The position numbers and the translations under genes are program-made. Below the pieces are notes generated by a model, which worked only from the letters and a program-made list of their open reading frames with translations, ran no database searches and was not told the DNA's origin. 24,444 bases of DNA, from the NCBI GenBank assembly GCA_031732795.1, contig JAVMKC010000058.1:1-24444 (forward strand), read 5' to 3'. The DNA is from Accumulibacter sp031732795. GTDB lineage: Bacteria; Pseudomonadota; Gammaproteobacteria; Burkholderiales; Rhodocyclaceae. Positions 15,426 through 23,022 of this stretch are shown one piece after another; the stretch's first letter is position 1; each line of letters opens with the position of its first letter.

Positions 15426-16705
15426 GCCAGGTCGATCTCTACCTCGATGCGGCCGAACGGGCCAACACCCGACGCAGCTATGCGTCAGCCATCCAGCACT
15501 TCGAGATCGAGTGGGGAGGCTTGTTGCCGGCAACCATCGATTCAATTGCCCGCTACCTGGCTGCCTACGCCGAATCCTTGTCGCTGAACACCCTCAAGCA
15601 CCGCCTCGCCGCGCTGTCGCGCTGGCACCAGGATCATGGTTTTCCGGACCCGACGAAAGCCCCGAAGATTCGGCAATTGTTGAAAGGTATCCGAACCCTG
15701 CATCCGGCCCAGGAGAAACGGGCCAAGCCGCTGGAACTGGAAATCCTGCGCGGTGTTGCCGACTGGCTCACGTCGGCCACGGTAGCAGCGGTTAGCCGGG
15801 GGGATTCGGCCAGCGCCCTGCGACATACCCGTGATCGAGCCCTTGTGCTCCTCGGTTTCTGGCGCGGGTTCCGTTCCGACGAACTGGCTAACCTACGCAT
15901 CGAATTCATCGAGATCAAGCCCGGCGAGGGGCTGACCTGTTTCTTGCCCCGCAGCAAGGGGGATCGCAACCTGGAAGGCCGCAGCTACGCCTGCCCGGCG
16001 CTGTCCCGGCTGTGCCCGGTCGAGGCAGTCGAAGACTGGTTGGCCTTGTCCAAACTGAAGGCGGGACCGCTATTCCGCAAGATTGACCGTTGGGGGCATC
16101 TGTCCGAGGCCGAACTGACCCCGAGCAGCATCATTCCCATGCTACGAAAGTTGCTGAGCCAGGCCGGCGTGGCTGATGCAGAAGCCTTCAGCAGTCATTC
16201 ACTGCGCCGTGGGTTCGCCCAGTGGGCGGGCATGAGCGGCTGGGATCTCCGGGAGTTGATGAATTACGTGGGCTGGCGTGACGTGAAGGCTGCCATGCGC
16301 TATCTGGATGGGGTCAGCATCGATCAGAAGGCGCGTTTCGAGCAGGGCCTGAATCGGATGTTGCCGGAAACGGCACTAGCCTCGACACCGCAACTACCCA
16401 GCCTGCCTGAGGTCGCCCATACAACGATCGAGGTTTCCATCGACCTATCTGCCTTCAACGGTGGTCGGCGCGGTGTCGCCAACGCCTTGCGGGATATGGC
16501 AAGTACCTGCCTTGCCCGATTTCAGGCCCAACCGCTGGACGAGGATGGCCGTCGATACCGGATTTCCGTTCCAACACCTTCAAGCAATATCCTGGACGAC
16601 CATCTCTATGCACTGCTCGACGAACTCCATCGTATTGCCGATGCCCGTGAGTGCTTCCTGGAGGCGATCTGCCGTGACCCGGCCACCGGCAGGCATTGGG
16701 ATTGA
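15422..16705 (+). CDS. Cre-like tyrosine recombinase of the transposon (cointegrate resolution)
   Basis: This is a 427-residue tyrosine recombinase. Catalytic residues are visible: Arg151 in RGFRSDEL, His259 and Arg262 in HSLRRGF, Trp285 in VGWRDVKAAMRYLD, and the nucleophile Tyr294. Trp in place of the second His and the surrounding sequence are Cre-like. An N-terminal SAM-like DNA-binding region (about residues 1-100) precedes the catalytic domain. About 130 residues follow the tyrosine, far more than in Cre or TnpI, and contain an unrecognised domain (from about residue 345). In Tn3-family elements lacking a serine resolvase, such a protein resolves cointegrates (TnpI of Tn4430, TnpS of Tn4651). 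Its ATG overlaps the merR stop, and tnpA begins six bases after its end. Confidence 0.85.
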   Translation: MSQVDLYLDAAERANTRRSYASAIQHFEIEWGGLLPATIDSIARYLAAYAESLSLNTLKHRLAALSRWHQDHGFPDPTKAPKIRQLLKGIRTLHPAQEKRAKPLELEILRGVADWLTSATVAAVSRGDSASALRHTRDRALVLLGFWRGFRSDELANLRIEFIEIKPGEGLTCFLPRSKGDRNLEGRSYACPALSRLCPVEAVEDWLALSKLKAGPLFRKIDRWGHLSEAELTPSSIIPMLRKLLSQAGVADAEAFSSHSLRRGFAQWAGMSGWDLRELMNYVGWRDVKAAMRYLDGVSIDQKARFEQGLNRMLPETALASTPQLPSLPEVAHTTIEVSIDLSAFNGGRRGVANALRDMASTCLARFQAQPLDEDGRRYRISVPTPSSNILDDHLYALLDELHRIADARECFLEAICRDPATGRHWD

Positions 16706-16711
16706 TCTCGC

Positions 16712-19700
16712 ATGACCCAGCTTCACGAGACCGCGTATCCCCGCCTGAAAGCGGACCCATCGGCACAGGATCTCGACGAGATTTATACCCTGACGCCCGA
16801 TGAAATCGCGTTCATCGACAAGACCGTAAAGCGTCCCATTGCTCGCTCGGCTGCATTCATCTACCTGAAGCTGTTTCAGCGCCTTGGGTACTTCGTCCAC
16901 ATCAGGGATGTCCCGTCGGTGATTCGCCAACACATTGTGGCCCAAACGGGGTATCGGCCACCCAGGGCCGATGAACTTCGGCAGTTCGACCGAACGACGA
17001 CGCGCACCACATTGATTGCTGCGTTGCGACGCTACCTGAATGTTCGGCCGTTGGACGATCAGGGGCGTGCCTGGTTGCAGCATGTTGCAGAAACCGCCGC
17101 AGACAGCCGGCATGTGGTGGCCGACATCATCAACGTGATGCTTGAAGAACTGGTGCATCATCGCTACGAGCTACCCGGCTTCTCCACGCTCGATCGGTTG
17201 GGCATCCAAGCCCGGGAAAAGATCCACGACGTCCACTTTGCGAGCATTGCCGACCAACTTGATGCCAAGGTGAGAGCCTTGATCGACAACCTGTTCAAGG
17301 TCAAGTTGGGCGAGACCAGCAGCACCTGGAACCTGCTCAAGCGGGAACCAAAAAAGCCAACCAACAAGGAAACTCGCTCCTATCTCCAGCATATCCGCCG
17401 GCTCCAGTTGCTGGTCGACCAACTCCCCATCCCCGATATTCCTGTTCCGAAACTCAAGCAGTACCGCTACATCGCCCGATCGCTGGATGCGACAGAAATG
17501 GCGGAATTGAAGCCCCAGAAACGCTATGCACTGGCCGTCATTTACATCCGTTCGCAATTCGCCCAGACGCTCGACGATGCAGCCGACCTGTTCGTCCGCA
17601 TGCTTCAGAATCTGGACAATCAGGCACGCAACAAGCTGGGCGAATACCAACAGGAACACCTGCAACGAACCGATCGTCTGATCGGCCAGTTGAAAGAGAT
17701 GTTGCTGGCCTACCGGATCGACGGCACGGATCATCAACGGGTGGAAGCCATCGGCGGCAGCCTGATCGCCGAGGTCGATGACCTGGTGGCCATCTGCGAT
17801 GAGCACATGGCCTACGCTGGACGCAATCATCTGCCGTTCCTCATCCAGCCCTACAAGATGGTTCGAGCTCAGTTGCTGAACTGTATCGAAATCGTCAATC
17901 CGCAGAGTAGCAGTGAAGACGATACCCTGATCCGGATGATGAAAGCGTTGCAGGCGCTACGTGGCACCCGGCACGAAGTCGTTCCGCTGTCGTTGATCGG
18001 TCTGACTGCCGAGGAGGACTTCCAGTGGCTCCCCTCGACCTGGCGGAAGCTGGTCATTTCCGAGCGCGCCGACGGTCAGGTCGTTGCCATCAACCGCCGT
18101 TACTTCGAACTTGCAGTCCTGTATGCGATCCGCGATGAACTGAAGTCGGGCGATCTGTTTATCCAGCACGGTGAGCGTTACGACGACTACCGGGAGCAAC
18201 TGGTTGATGACGACACCCTGAATCGGGAATTGGCGCAGTATGGCGAGGTCACCGGTGTCGAAACGGATTCCAGGGCCTTTACCGAGTCCTTGAAGGCGGC
18301 TTTGCTGGAGACGGCTGAGGCTGTCGATGCCGAATTTCCCGAAAATGCCTATGCCGAAATCGTCGATGGCCGGCTGATCCTGAAGAAACCGCCAGCCAGC
18401 GAACCTCCGCCCGGCATCAGGGCGATCGACCAGTTGATCACCGAGCACATGGAGAACATCAGTATCGTCGACGTACTGATCGACACTGAACGCTGGCTGC
18501 AATTGCACAAGTTGTTTCGGCCTTTAATGGGAACCGAAAGCCGGATCGATGAATTGCGCCCACGGGTAATCAGCACCTTGTTCTGTTATGGCTGCAACCT
18601 AGGGCCGACCCAGACGGCGCGCTCAATTCGGGGCATGAGCCGCAAGCAGATCGCCTGGCTCAACATCAAGTACGTGACGGAAGAGGTGCTGGAAAAGGCC
18701 ATCGTCAAGGTCATCAATGCCTACAACAAGTTCGAATTGCCCGGCTACTGGGGATCAGGGAAGCATGCCTCGGCCGATGGCACGAAATGGAACCTCTACG
18801 AGCAAAACCTGATTTCTGAGCATCACATCCGTTACGGCGGCTATGGTGGTATCGGTTATTACCATGTTTCAGACAAGTTCATTGCACTGTTCAGCCACTT
18901 CATTTCCTGTGGCACCTACGAAGGCACCCACATCCTCGATGGGCTGATGAGCAATACCTCGGATATCCGACCGGACACCATCCATGGTGACACCCAGGCC
19001 CAGAGCTACACGGTGTTTGCGCTTTCCCATCTCTTGGGTATCAAACTGATGCCGCGCATCCGTGGCATCAAGGATCTGGTGTTCCATCGGCCTGACAGCA
19101 ACAAGAAGTTTACCCATATCGACCGGCTTTTCAGCGACGACATCAACTGGCAGATGATCGAGACCCATTTGCCGGACATGCTGCGCGTAGCGGTATCCAT
19201 CAAGCTCGGGAAAATTTCTGCCTCGGCCATCCTGCGTCGCTTGGGGACTTACAGTCGAAAGAACAAGCTGTATTTCGCCTTCAAGGAACTCGGCAAGGTG
19301 ATCCGAACCATGTTCCTGCTGAAATACGTTGGCGACGTCGAGTTACGCCGACTCATCAATGCGGAAACCAACAAGTCGGAGCAATTCAATGGTTTCGAGA
19401 AAAAACTATTCTTCGGCGGAGAAGGGGTGATTGCCGAAAACCTGCGCCATGAACAGCGCAAAATTATCAAATACAACCATCTTGTCGCCAACCTGGTCAT
19501 CTTGCACAACGTGGTGGGGATGAGCCGGGTGCTGAAGCAACTCCAGGCTGAAGGTGCTGTGATCAACCAAGAGGTTCTGGCTGGACTGGCTCCGTACCGA
19601 TTGGAGCATATCAATCGTTTCGGCGACTACGTTTTGGATTTCCGGCGCAAGGTTGAGGCACTGGATGAGGGATTCCGAATTCTGGAGATCGAATCGCCAA

Positions 19701-19714
19701 GCCAAACCGAATGA
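16712..19714 (+). CDS. tnpA: Tn3-family transposase TnpA
   Basis: This is a 1000-residue transposase, full length for the family. It has an N-terminal DUF4158-like region (DEIYTLTPDEIAFI...) and a C-terminal DDE_Tnp_Tn3 catalytic domain. Catalytic candidates are Asp689 in SADGTKWN, Asp760 in TIHGDTQAQ and Glu896 in NGFEKKLFF. Asp689 and Glu896 fall at, or within one residue of, the positions quoted for Tn3 itself. It performs replicative transposition by cutting at the terminal repeats, giving cointegrates that need the adjacent recombinase for resolution. The reading frame is intact. It starts six bases after the recombinase stop with a weak ribosome site, so expression may depend on coupling. 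Confidence 0.96.
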   Translation: MTQLHETAYPRLKADPSAQDLDEIYTLTPDEIAFIDKTVKRPIARSAAFIYLKLFQRLGYFVHIRDVPSVIRQHIVAQTGYRPPRADELRQFDRTTTRTTLIAALRRYLNVRPLDDQGRAWLQHVAETAADSRHVVADIINVMLEELVHHRYELPGFSTLDRLGIQAREKIHDVHFASIADQLDAKVRALIDNLFKVKLGETSSTWNLLKREPKKPTNKETRSYLQHIRRLQLLVDQLPIPDIPVPKLKQYRYIARSLDATEMAELKPQKRYALAVIYIRSQFAQTLDDAADLFVRMLQNLDNQARNKLGEYQQEHLQRTDRLIGQLKEMLLAYRIDGTDHQRVEAIGGSLIAEVDDLVAICDEHMAYAGRNHLPFLIQPYKMVRAQLLNCIEIVNPQSSSEDDTLIRMMKALQALRGTRHEVVPLSLIGLTAEEDFQWLPSTWRKLVISERADGQVVAINRRYFELAVLYAIRDELKSGDLFIQHGERYDDYREQLVDDDTLNRELAQYGEVTGVETDSRAFTESLKAALLETAEAVDAEFPENAYAEIVDGRLILKKPPASEPPPGIRAIDQLITEHMENISIVDVLIDTERWLQLHKLFRPLMGTESRIDELRPRVISTLFCYGCNLGPTQTARSIRGMSRKQIAWLNIKYVTEEVLEKAIVKVINAYNKFELPGYWGSGKHASADGTKWNLYEQNLISEHHIRYGGYGGIGYYHVSDKFIALFSHFISCGTYEGTHILDGLMSNTSDIRPDTIHGDTQAQSYTVFALSHLLGIKLMPRIRGIKDLVFHRPDSNKKFTHIDRLFSDDINWQMIETHLPDMLRVAVSIKLGKISASAILRRLGTYSRKNKLYFAFKELGKVIRTMFLLKYVGDVELRRLINAETNKSEQFNGFEKKLFFGGEGVIAENLRHEQRKIIKYNHLVANLVILHNVVGMSRVLKQLQAEGAVINQEVLAGLAPYRLEHINRFGDYVLDFRRKVEALDEGFRILEIESPSQTE

Positions 19715-19737
19715 CCAAGCGAGAGCAGGTCGGCGAA

Positions 19738-19775
19738 GCTGATTGTCGCATCAGCCAAGAAATTTTCTTTTTAAG
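19738..19775 (+). terminator. Probable terminator after tnpA
   Basis: GCTGAT (19738..19743) and ATCAGC (19750..19755) form a stem with a six-base loop, followed within a few bases by the T-rich run AAATTTTCTTTTT. It starts 24 bases after the tnpA stop. The stem is short, so efficiency is uncertain. Confidence 0.5.
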
Positions 19776-20109
19776 AACAACTCGCTAAGCGGTTTTTTCG
19801 AGGATTTTGCACGATTCCCGGCCAACCCTCAGCTTCAGACGGCTTCATGAACGGTGGGTGGCCTTTGTCGCGCCAGTAGTTCGCGGCCAAATCCTTCGGC
19901 GTAGTGCCCATCCCAGGGAGTGGATTTTCCTCCCATTCGAGAGGCCGCCCCTTCCTGCCAATGCTAGCCAGAGCGCCGCCAATGGGCGCTCCGAAAAGCG
20001 CACCGACTCCCATCATCACAAGGCGGGTTCCCCAATCGCTGTTCGTAGCAGAGATCAAGCCGATCAGCGCGCCCAGCGCGATGAAAACCATGAAGATGAG
20101 TTTTCTCAT
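19771..20109 (-). CDS. Small glycine-rich membrane protein, 3' end replaced by the transposon repeat
   Basis: This is a 112-residue reading frame with two hydrophobic segments (MRKLIFMVFIALGALIGLIS and about residues 29-50). The second contains a glycine-zipper-like pattern (GVGALFGAPIGGALASIG). The end is soluble. The start at 20109 is well supported by AGGAGG six bases upstream. The final 18 codons (from EGWPGIVQNP onward) are read from the right inverted repeat and beyond, so the original C terminus was lost or changed when the transposon arrived. The left flank at 1..54 does not obviously supply the missing part. I do not recognise the family. Confidence 0.6.
   Translation of the reverse strand: MRKLIFMVFIALGALIGLISATNSDWGTRLVMMGVGALFGAPIGGALASIGRKGRPLEWEENPLPGMGTTPKDLAANYWRDKGHPPFMKPSEAEGWPGIVQNPRKNRLASCS
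19784..19830 (-). repeat. Right terminal inverted repeat of the transposon
   Basis: Read from outside on the minus strand it begins GAGGGTTGGCCGGGAATC and contains AAAATCCTCGAAAAAACCGC. It matches the left repeat at 36 of 47 positions. It also forms the last coding stretch of the leftward gene at 19771..20109. Confidence 0.8.
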
Positions 20110-20216
20110 TTCTGCCTCCTGGATTCAGCCTAACGCTGATGGCGTAGGTTGCAAGCGTATGGCCGGCTACCCAGCCAACATTTCCACCACCAAGACCCGC
20201 CGCCCCGGATCATCTC

Positions 20217-21131
20217 TCATGCGGAGCCCTTTTTCCTCAATATCAACTGGATCATCGCGAACAGGCGATGAAACAGGTAGTCAACCTGATCCACATCGAT
20301 GACCGGCACTTGATTGACTTCTGAATGACGAATGAGATGACTGTTTCCGATGGAATTCAATTCTGTCGCCTCTTCCTCCATTCGTGCCCGGAGTGATGGC
20401 TCTGCGGCGGTGGCATCAAGAATGATCTTGATAGACCGTTTCTTGTCGCCGGGGTCCGCAAGAGACTTGAGCCGCTCCCATCCATCCCACAAGCGCTCCA
20501 AGGCCTCGCGCCGTACCAGAGGATTCCGGTCAGAGAATTTTGCCCGACACTCATCCAGCATGTTATCGAGGGTCCGGTCTCCAGTCCGAAAAATTGTCCG
20601 CTTCAAATCTTCCCCAAGCACCGGCGGAAGCACGCGCACGATGCGGCCGGTCGACAACATCTCGAAAGCCACGCCGTTGCGCGAAAAGATGCGATTTACG
20701 GTCGACCGGAACTCTTCCTGTCCCGACTGTTGGTCGAAGGTCAAATGGTGGTGGCTGAAGAAATCGTGGTGTTTCCCGGGAATCGGCTTCGCCACCGAAG
20801 CGTAGATGAACTCGATGAAATCCATGATGAGCAGCGTGTCCGGCGCAAAGGGCTCTCGCTGCAACAGGAAACCTTCTTCCACCAGACACATGGTTTCGAG
20901 CGGCCAAGCAAACCCCGGCATCTCCGCAATCACGGAAGCGGCCAGAGCATCCGTATCGCAACCGCAAACGGCTTGTCCATCTGGACAGCGCTCGGGAAAA
21001 CGCAACCCGAAGGCCCCGCTGTTGATCAAGGCCTGTACCGTTGCCACCAAACCAGCCCAAACGGCGGGTGAAATCACCTGCTCGGTTCGCGCCCGCGGCC
21101 CATTTTCCCGGTCGCTGAAATAGTCGTTCAC
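20217..21131 (-). CDS. Unrecognised protein, third gene of the AbiE-type operon
   Basis: This is a 304-residue soluble protein. It begins with GTG, which overlaps the stop of the AbiEii toxin gene as GTGA, so the two are probably translationally coupled. The middle contains EEGFLLQREPFAPDTLLIMD and a His-rich segment (GKHHDFFSHHHLTFD). The C-terminal third is helical and charged and ends with DQVDYLFHRLFAMIQLILRK. That ending reminds me of the C-terminal part of some abortive-infection (AbiJ-like) proteins, but the recollection is weak and I assign no function. The fixed position behind a toxin-antitoxin pair in an island suggests phage defence or a modifier of the toxin. It ends about 107 bp from the start of the membrane-protein gene. 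Confidence 0.7.
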   Translation of the reverse strand: MNDYFSDRENGPRARTEQVISPAVWAGLVATVQALINSGAFGLRFPERCPDGQAVCGCDTDALAASVIAEMPGFAWPLETMCLVEEGFLLQREPFAPDTLLIMDFIEFIYASVAKPIPGKHHDFFSHHHLTFDQQSGQEEFRSTVNRIFSRNGVAFEMLSTGRIVRVLPPVLGEDLKRTIFRTGDRTLDNMLDECRAKFSDRNPLVRREALERLWDGWERLKSLADPGDKKRSIKIILDATAAEPSLRARMEEEATELNSIGNSHLIRHSEVNQVPVIDVDQVDYLFHRLFAMIQLILRKKGSA

Positions 21132-22207
21132 GGAGCCGACTCCTTCGGCACGAGCGGTACGGCCTTCGCTGTCCCATTGACGATCTGTTCGAATCGCTCG
21201 ACGTTGGCAAGTACCGCGTCAAGCTGTGGAACTTCTCCGAAAACCATGCCGGCCATCGCTGCGTAGTCTTTGGCGAGCGCTTCACACATCGCCGGACCGG
21301 GCATGAGCGTGAAGGTACCGGGTTCCGCGGCATCCAGCCCCAGGTCGGCACTGCCGAAGAAAAGCCTGGCGTGGTGAGCGCAATCTATAGCGAGTGCCTG
21401 ATCGGCCTGCCACTCGGGCGATCCGCTTGCCTGCATCAGTTGGTGCACATCGTAATAGTGGCGCGAGACGCGCTGCCCGCCGTGCCGCAGTTCTCCGCGA
21501 CGGTCGTGCCACTGCCGCAAGCCATGCAGGATGATGACCTTGTCCCAGAAGGTGCGCTCCGGCTTTACGGTGGTCACGTTGCTTACGGTGAGATCCAGCG
21601 CAGGCAAGTCCTGCGCAACGTATGGGGTGACCGTTGCCGCAATGTGGGGGTCGAGTGCCGACTTCGCACCGGACTCGATTTTCACGGCGGAGCGGATGTA
21701 GTCGTTGGTCGTGGGCGTGACGGCGGGATACCAGAACAGCAGGGTCTGGCCGTCTTTGTCGTCCGGATCGAGTTCCAGGTGGAAGCGGCCATCGGGAATG
21801 ACGGCAGCGGCGATCTGAGTGAATTCATCCGCCAATGGGCCGGCGATGTAGGCTTGACAAGCCAGCCGGATGGCTTCGAGACGAGCCCGGCGCTTCTTGC
21901 CGCTCAAGGCGTCCAGTTCTGCCACCTCAGCGGCCTGTCCCAGATCGCCACGGAAAACCGTGATGTCGATGTCCTCGGAGAATCGGGAGATCAGGCCGAA
22001 GGCCTTGGACAGGGAAGTGCCCCCCTTGAACAAGAGCCGAGGTCCGCCAGTAGCCAATCCGTTGAACAAGGCATCCAGGGTCCAGCAGACCCAGAAGTCC
22101 TTCTCGACGTTCTGAACTGCCGTACCCAAGCGCGTGGCTGCGCCGAGAAACAAATCGAGTCGATCACCATCGGCAGCGGTGATGACATCGTGAAATGAAG
22201 GGTTCAA
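21128..22207 (-). CDS. abiEii: AbiEii-type nucleotidyltransferase toxin
   Basis: This is a 359-residue protein with the AbiEii/AbiGii nucleotidyltransferase motifs. The first is FKGGTSLSKAF followed by RFSEDIDI (glycine loop and paired acidic residues). Later come ERTFWDKVIILH and RVSRHYYDVHQL. In this family of type IV toxin-antitoxin systems the enzyme adds nucleotides to RNA targets such as tRNA ends and stops growth after phage infection. The best start is TTG at 22207: it overlaps the antitoxin stop as TTGA and follows a GGGGGG-rich ribosome site, whereas a TTG at 22234 lies inside the antitoxin gene. All expected motifs are intact. It is the second gene of a three-gene leftward operon. 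Confidence 0.88.
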   Translation of the reverse strand: MNPSFHDVITAADGDRLDLFLGAATRLGTAVQNVEKDFWVCWTLDALFNGLATGGPRLLFKGGTSLSKAFGLISRFSEDIDITVFRGDLGQAAEVAELDALSGKKRRARLEAIRLACQAYIAGPLADEFTQIAAAVIPDGRFHLELDPDDKDGQTLLFWYPAVTPTTNDYIRSAVKIESGAKSALDPHIAATVTPYVAQDLPALDLTVSNVTTVKPERTFWDKVIILHGLRQWHDRRGELRHGGQRVSRHYYDVHQLMQASGSPEWQADQALAIDCAHHARLFFGSADLGLDAAEPGTFTLMPGPAMCEALAKDYAAMAGMVFGEVPQLDAVLANVERFEQIVNGTAKAVPLVPKESAP

Positions 22208-22923
22208 CGGACCCCCCTTATGCCCTTGGCCCAAGATGAATCTGCCGGGGGCTTCACGCCGCTAGGCGCCTGCAAGGTCATGGGTACGGCCCCCAGTGGA
22301 TCACAACCAGGTAGATCACGGACCAGACTTTGCATCCACGCCGGCAGCACGTTAAAGCCATCGCGCAGGTCCTGGCAGATCGCAGCCCCTTGGGCGGAAT
22401 CGACGAGTAGTTGGCTTAGTCGGTTCACGATGTGGTCATGGTCGGAGATCAGCGTGTCCTTCAGCCAATGTAGGGCCTGCACAACTCGCATGGCGGGACG
22501 ATCAGCCCAATAAAGGCGACTGGGGGCGGTTTGCTTGAAGTCGATGACAAGTTTGTCGAGCTTGATCGCCCGGCGACGTGCGTCGGTATGAAGGGTGACA
22601 CGAGCCGGGACGGCATCCGTCAGGCCAAGATCGTTGGCTGCGGTCATCCCATCCACCAGCAGACGCAGTTGGTCGCGCCGCGCGATGGCATCGACAATCG
22701 CGCGATAGTCGGGAGTGCTAGGACGCTGGGTCAGACGGTTGATGCTGGGCTTGTCGTATAAACCTCGATCAATACGCCGCAGGTCACCCGCCAGCACCAT
22801 GCGCTGGAGCGTCTTGTCGATCGCATCACGGTTGCCGAGATGTGCAAAGTCGGTCGGCACCCAGACATGGCCTGGACCGGCGGCATTGATTTGCGACGAG
22901 ATGGCGGATTTGAGATCAGACAT
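22204..22923 (-). CDS. AbiEi/DUF6088-type antitoxin and autorepressor
   Basis: This 239-residue protein matches DUF6088/AbiEi-type antitoxins. An N-terminal winged helix (about residues 15-60: VWVPTDFAHLGNRDAIDKTL, then GDLRRIDRGLYDKP) is followed by the antitoxin domain (VDGMTAANDLGLTDAVPARV and KLDKLVIDFKQTAPSRLYWA). In AbiE systems this protein neutralises the toxin and represses its own promoter through the winged helix. AAGGAA lies five bases before the ATG at 22923. The paired inverted repeats immediately upstream are the expected operator. The stop overlaps the toxin start, coupling antitoxin and toxin synthesis. Confidence 0.85.
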   Translation of the reverse strand: MSDLKSAISSQINAAGPGHVWVPTDFAHLGNRDAIDKTLQRMVLAGDLRRIDRGLYDKPSINRLTQRPSTPDYRAIVDAIARRDQLRLLVDGMTAANDLGLTDAVPARVTLHTDARRRAIKLDKLVIDFKQTAPSRLYWADRPAMRVVQALHWLKDTLISDHDHIVNRLSQLLVDSAQGAAICQDLRDGFNVLPAWMQSLVRDLPGCDPLGAVPMTLQAPSGVKPPADSSWAKGIRGVR

Positions 22924-22931
22924 GGGGTTCC

Positions 22932-23006
22932 TTGTCCGATATTTGTATAATTTTTTCGGACAATTTGCAAGAAGTAATGTCCGAAAATTGTAGATCTATT
23001 TCGGAC
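22932..23006 (-). promoter_or_regulatory. Promoter and double operator of the AbiE-type operon
   Basis: Two inverted repeats share the core TCCGA/TCGGA. TTGTCCGA (22932..22939) pairs with TCGGACAA (22956..22963), a perfect 8-bp match. GTCCGAAA (22979..22986) pairs with TTTCGGAC (22999..23006), also perfect. A minus-strand -10 (TATACA, or TACAAA, around 22942..22949) lies between the first pair of arms. The -35 is ambiguous (TTGCAA at 22970..22965 or TTCTTG at 22973..22968). Binding of the antitoxin here would block transcription. Confidence 0.65.
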
Positions 23007-23022
23007 TGAGCGTAGCCATACT

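Larger units (their letters stand above)
55..19830. mobile_element. Tn3-family (Tn4651/Tn5041-like) heavy-metal resistance transposon
   Basis: A 19,776-bp segment is bounded by 47-bp imperfect inverted repeats. It contains a Tn3-family transposase, a Cre-like tyrosine recombinase and a KfrA/TnpT-like protein, plus metal-resistance cargo. The transposase gene ends about 70 bp from the right repeat and the UPF0489 gene ends about 33 bp from the left repeat, so both ends are tightly packed as in an intact element. Long repeats and a tyrosine recombinase in place of a serine resolvase are known for the Tn4651/Tn5041 branch. That family placement rests on architecture and memory, not on an alignment. 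The five bases outside each repeat differ (ATCAG on the left, AGCTT on the right), so no target duplication is visible. Confidence 0.8.

Noticed and set aside
20563..21351. 262-codon minus-strand frame overlapping the third AbiE-operon gene
   Set aside because: It is rich in Arg and Ser with no recognisable motif and is out of frame with the coupled gene. The alternative frame has a GTGA link to the toxin gene and better protein character.
21371..22198. 275-codon plus-strand frame opposite the AbiEii gene
   Set aside because: The opposite strand carries intact nucleotidyltransferase motifs; this frame has none.
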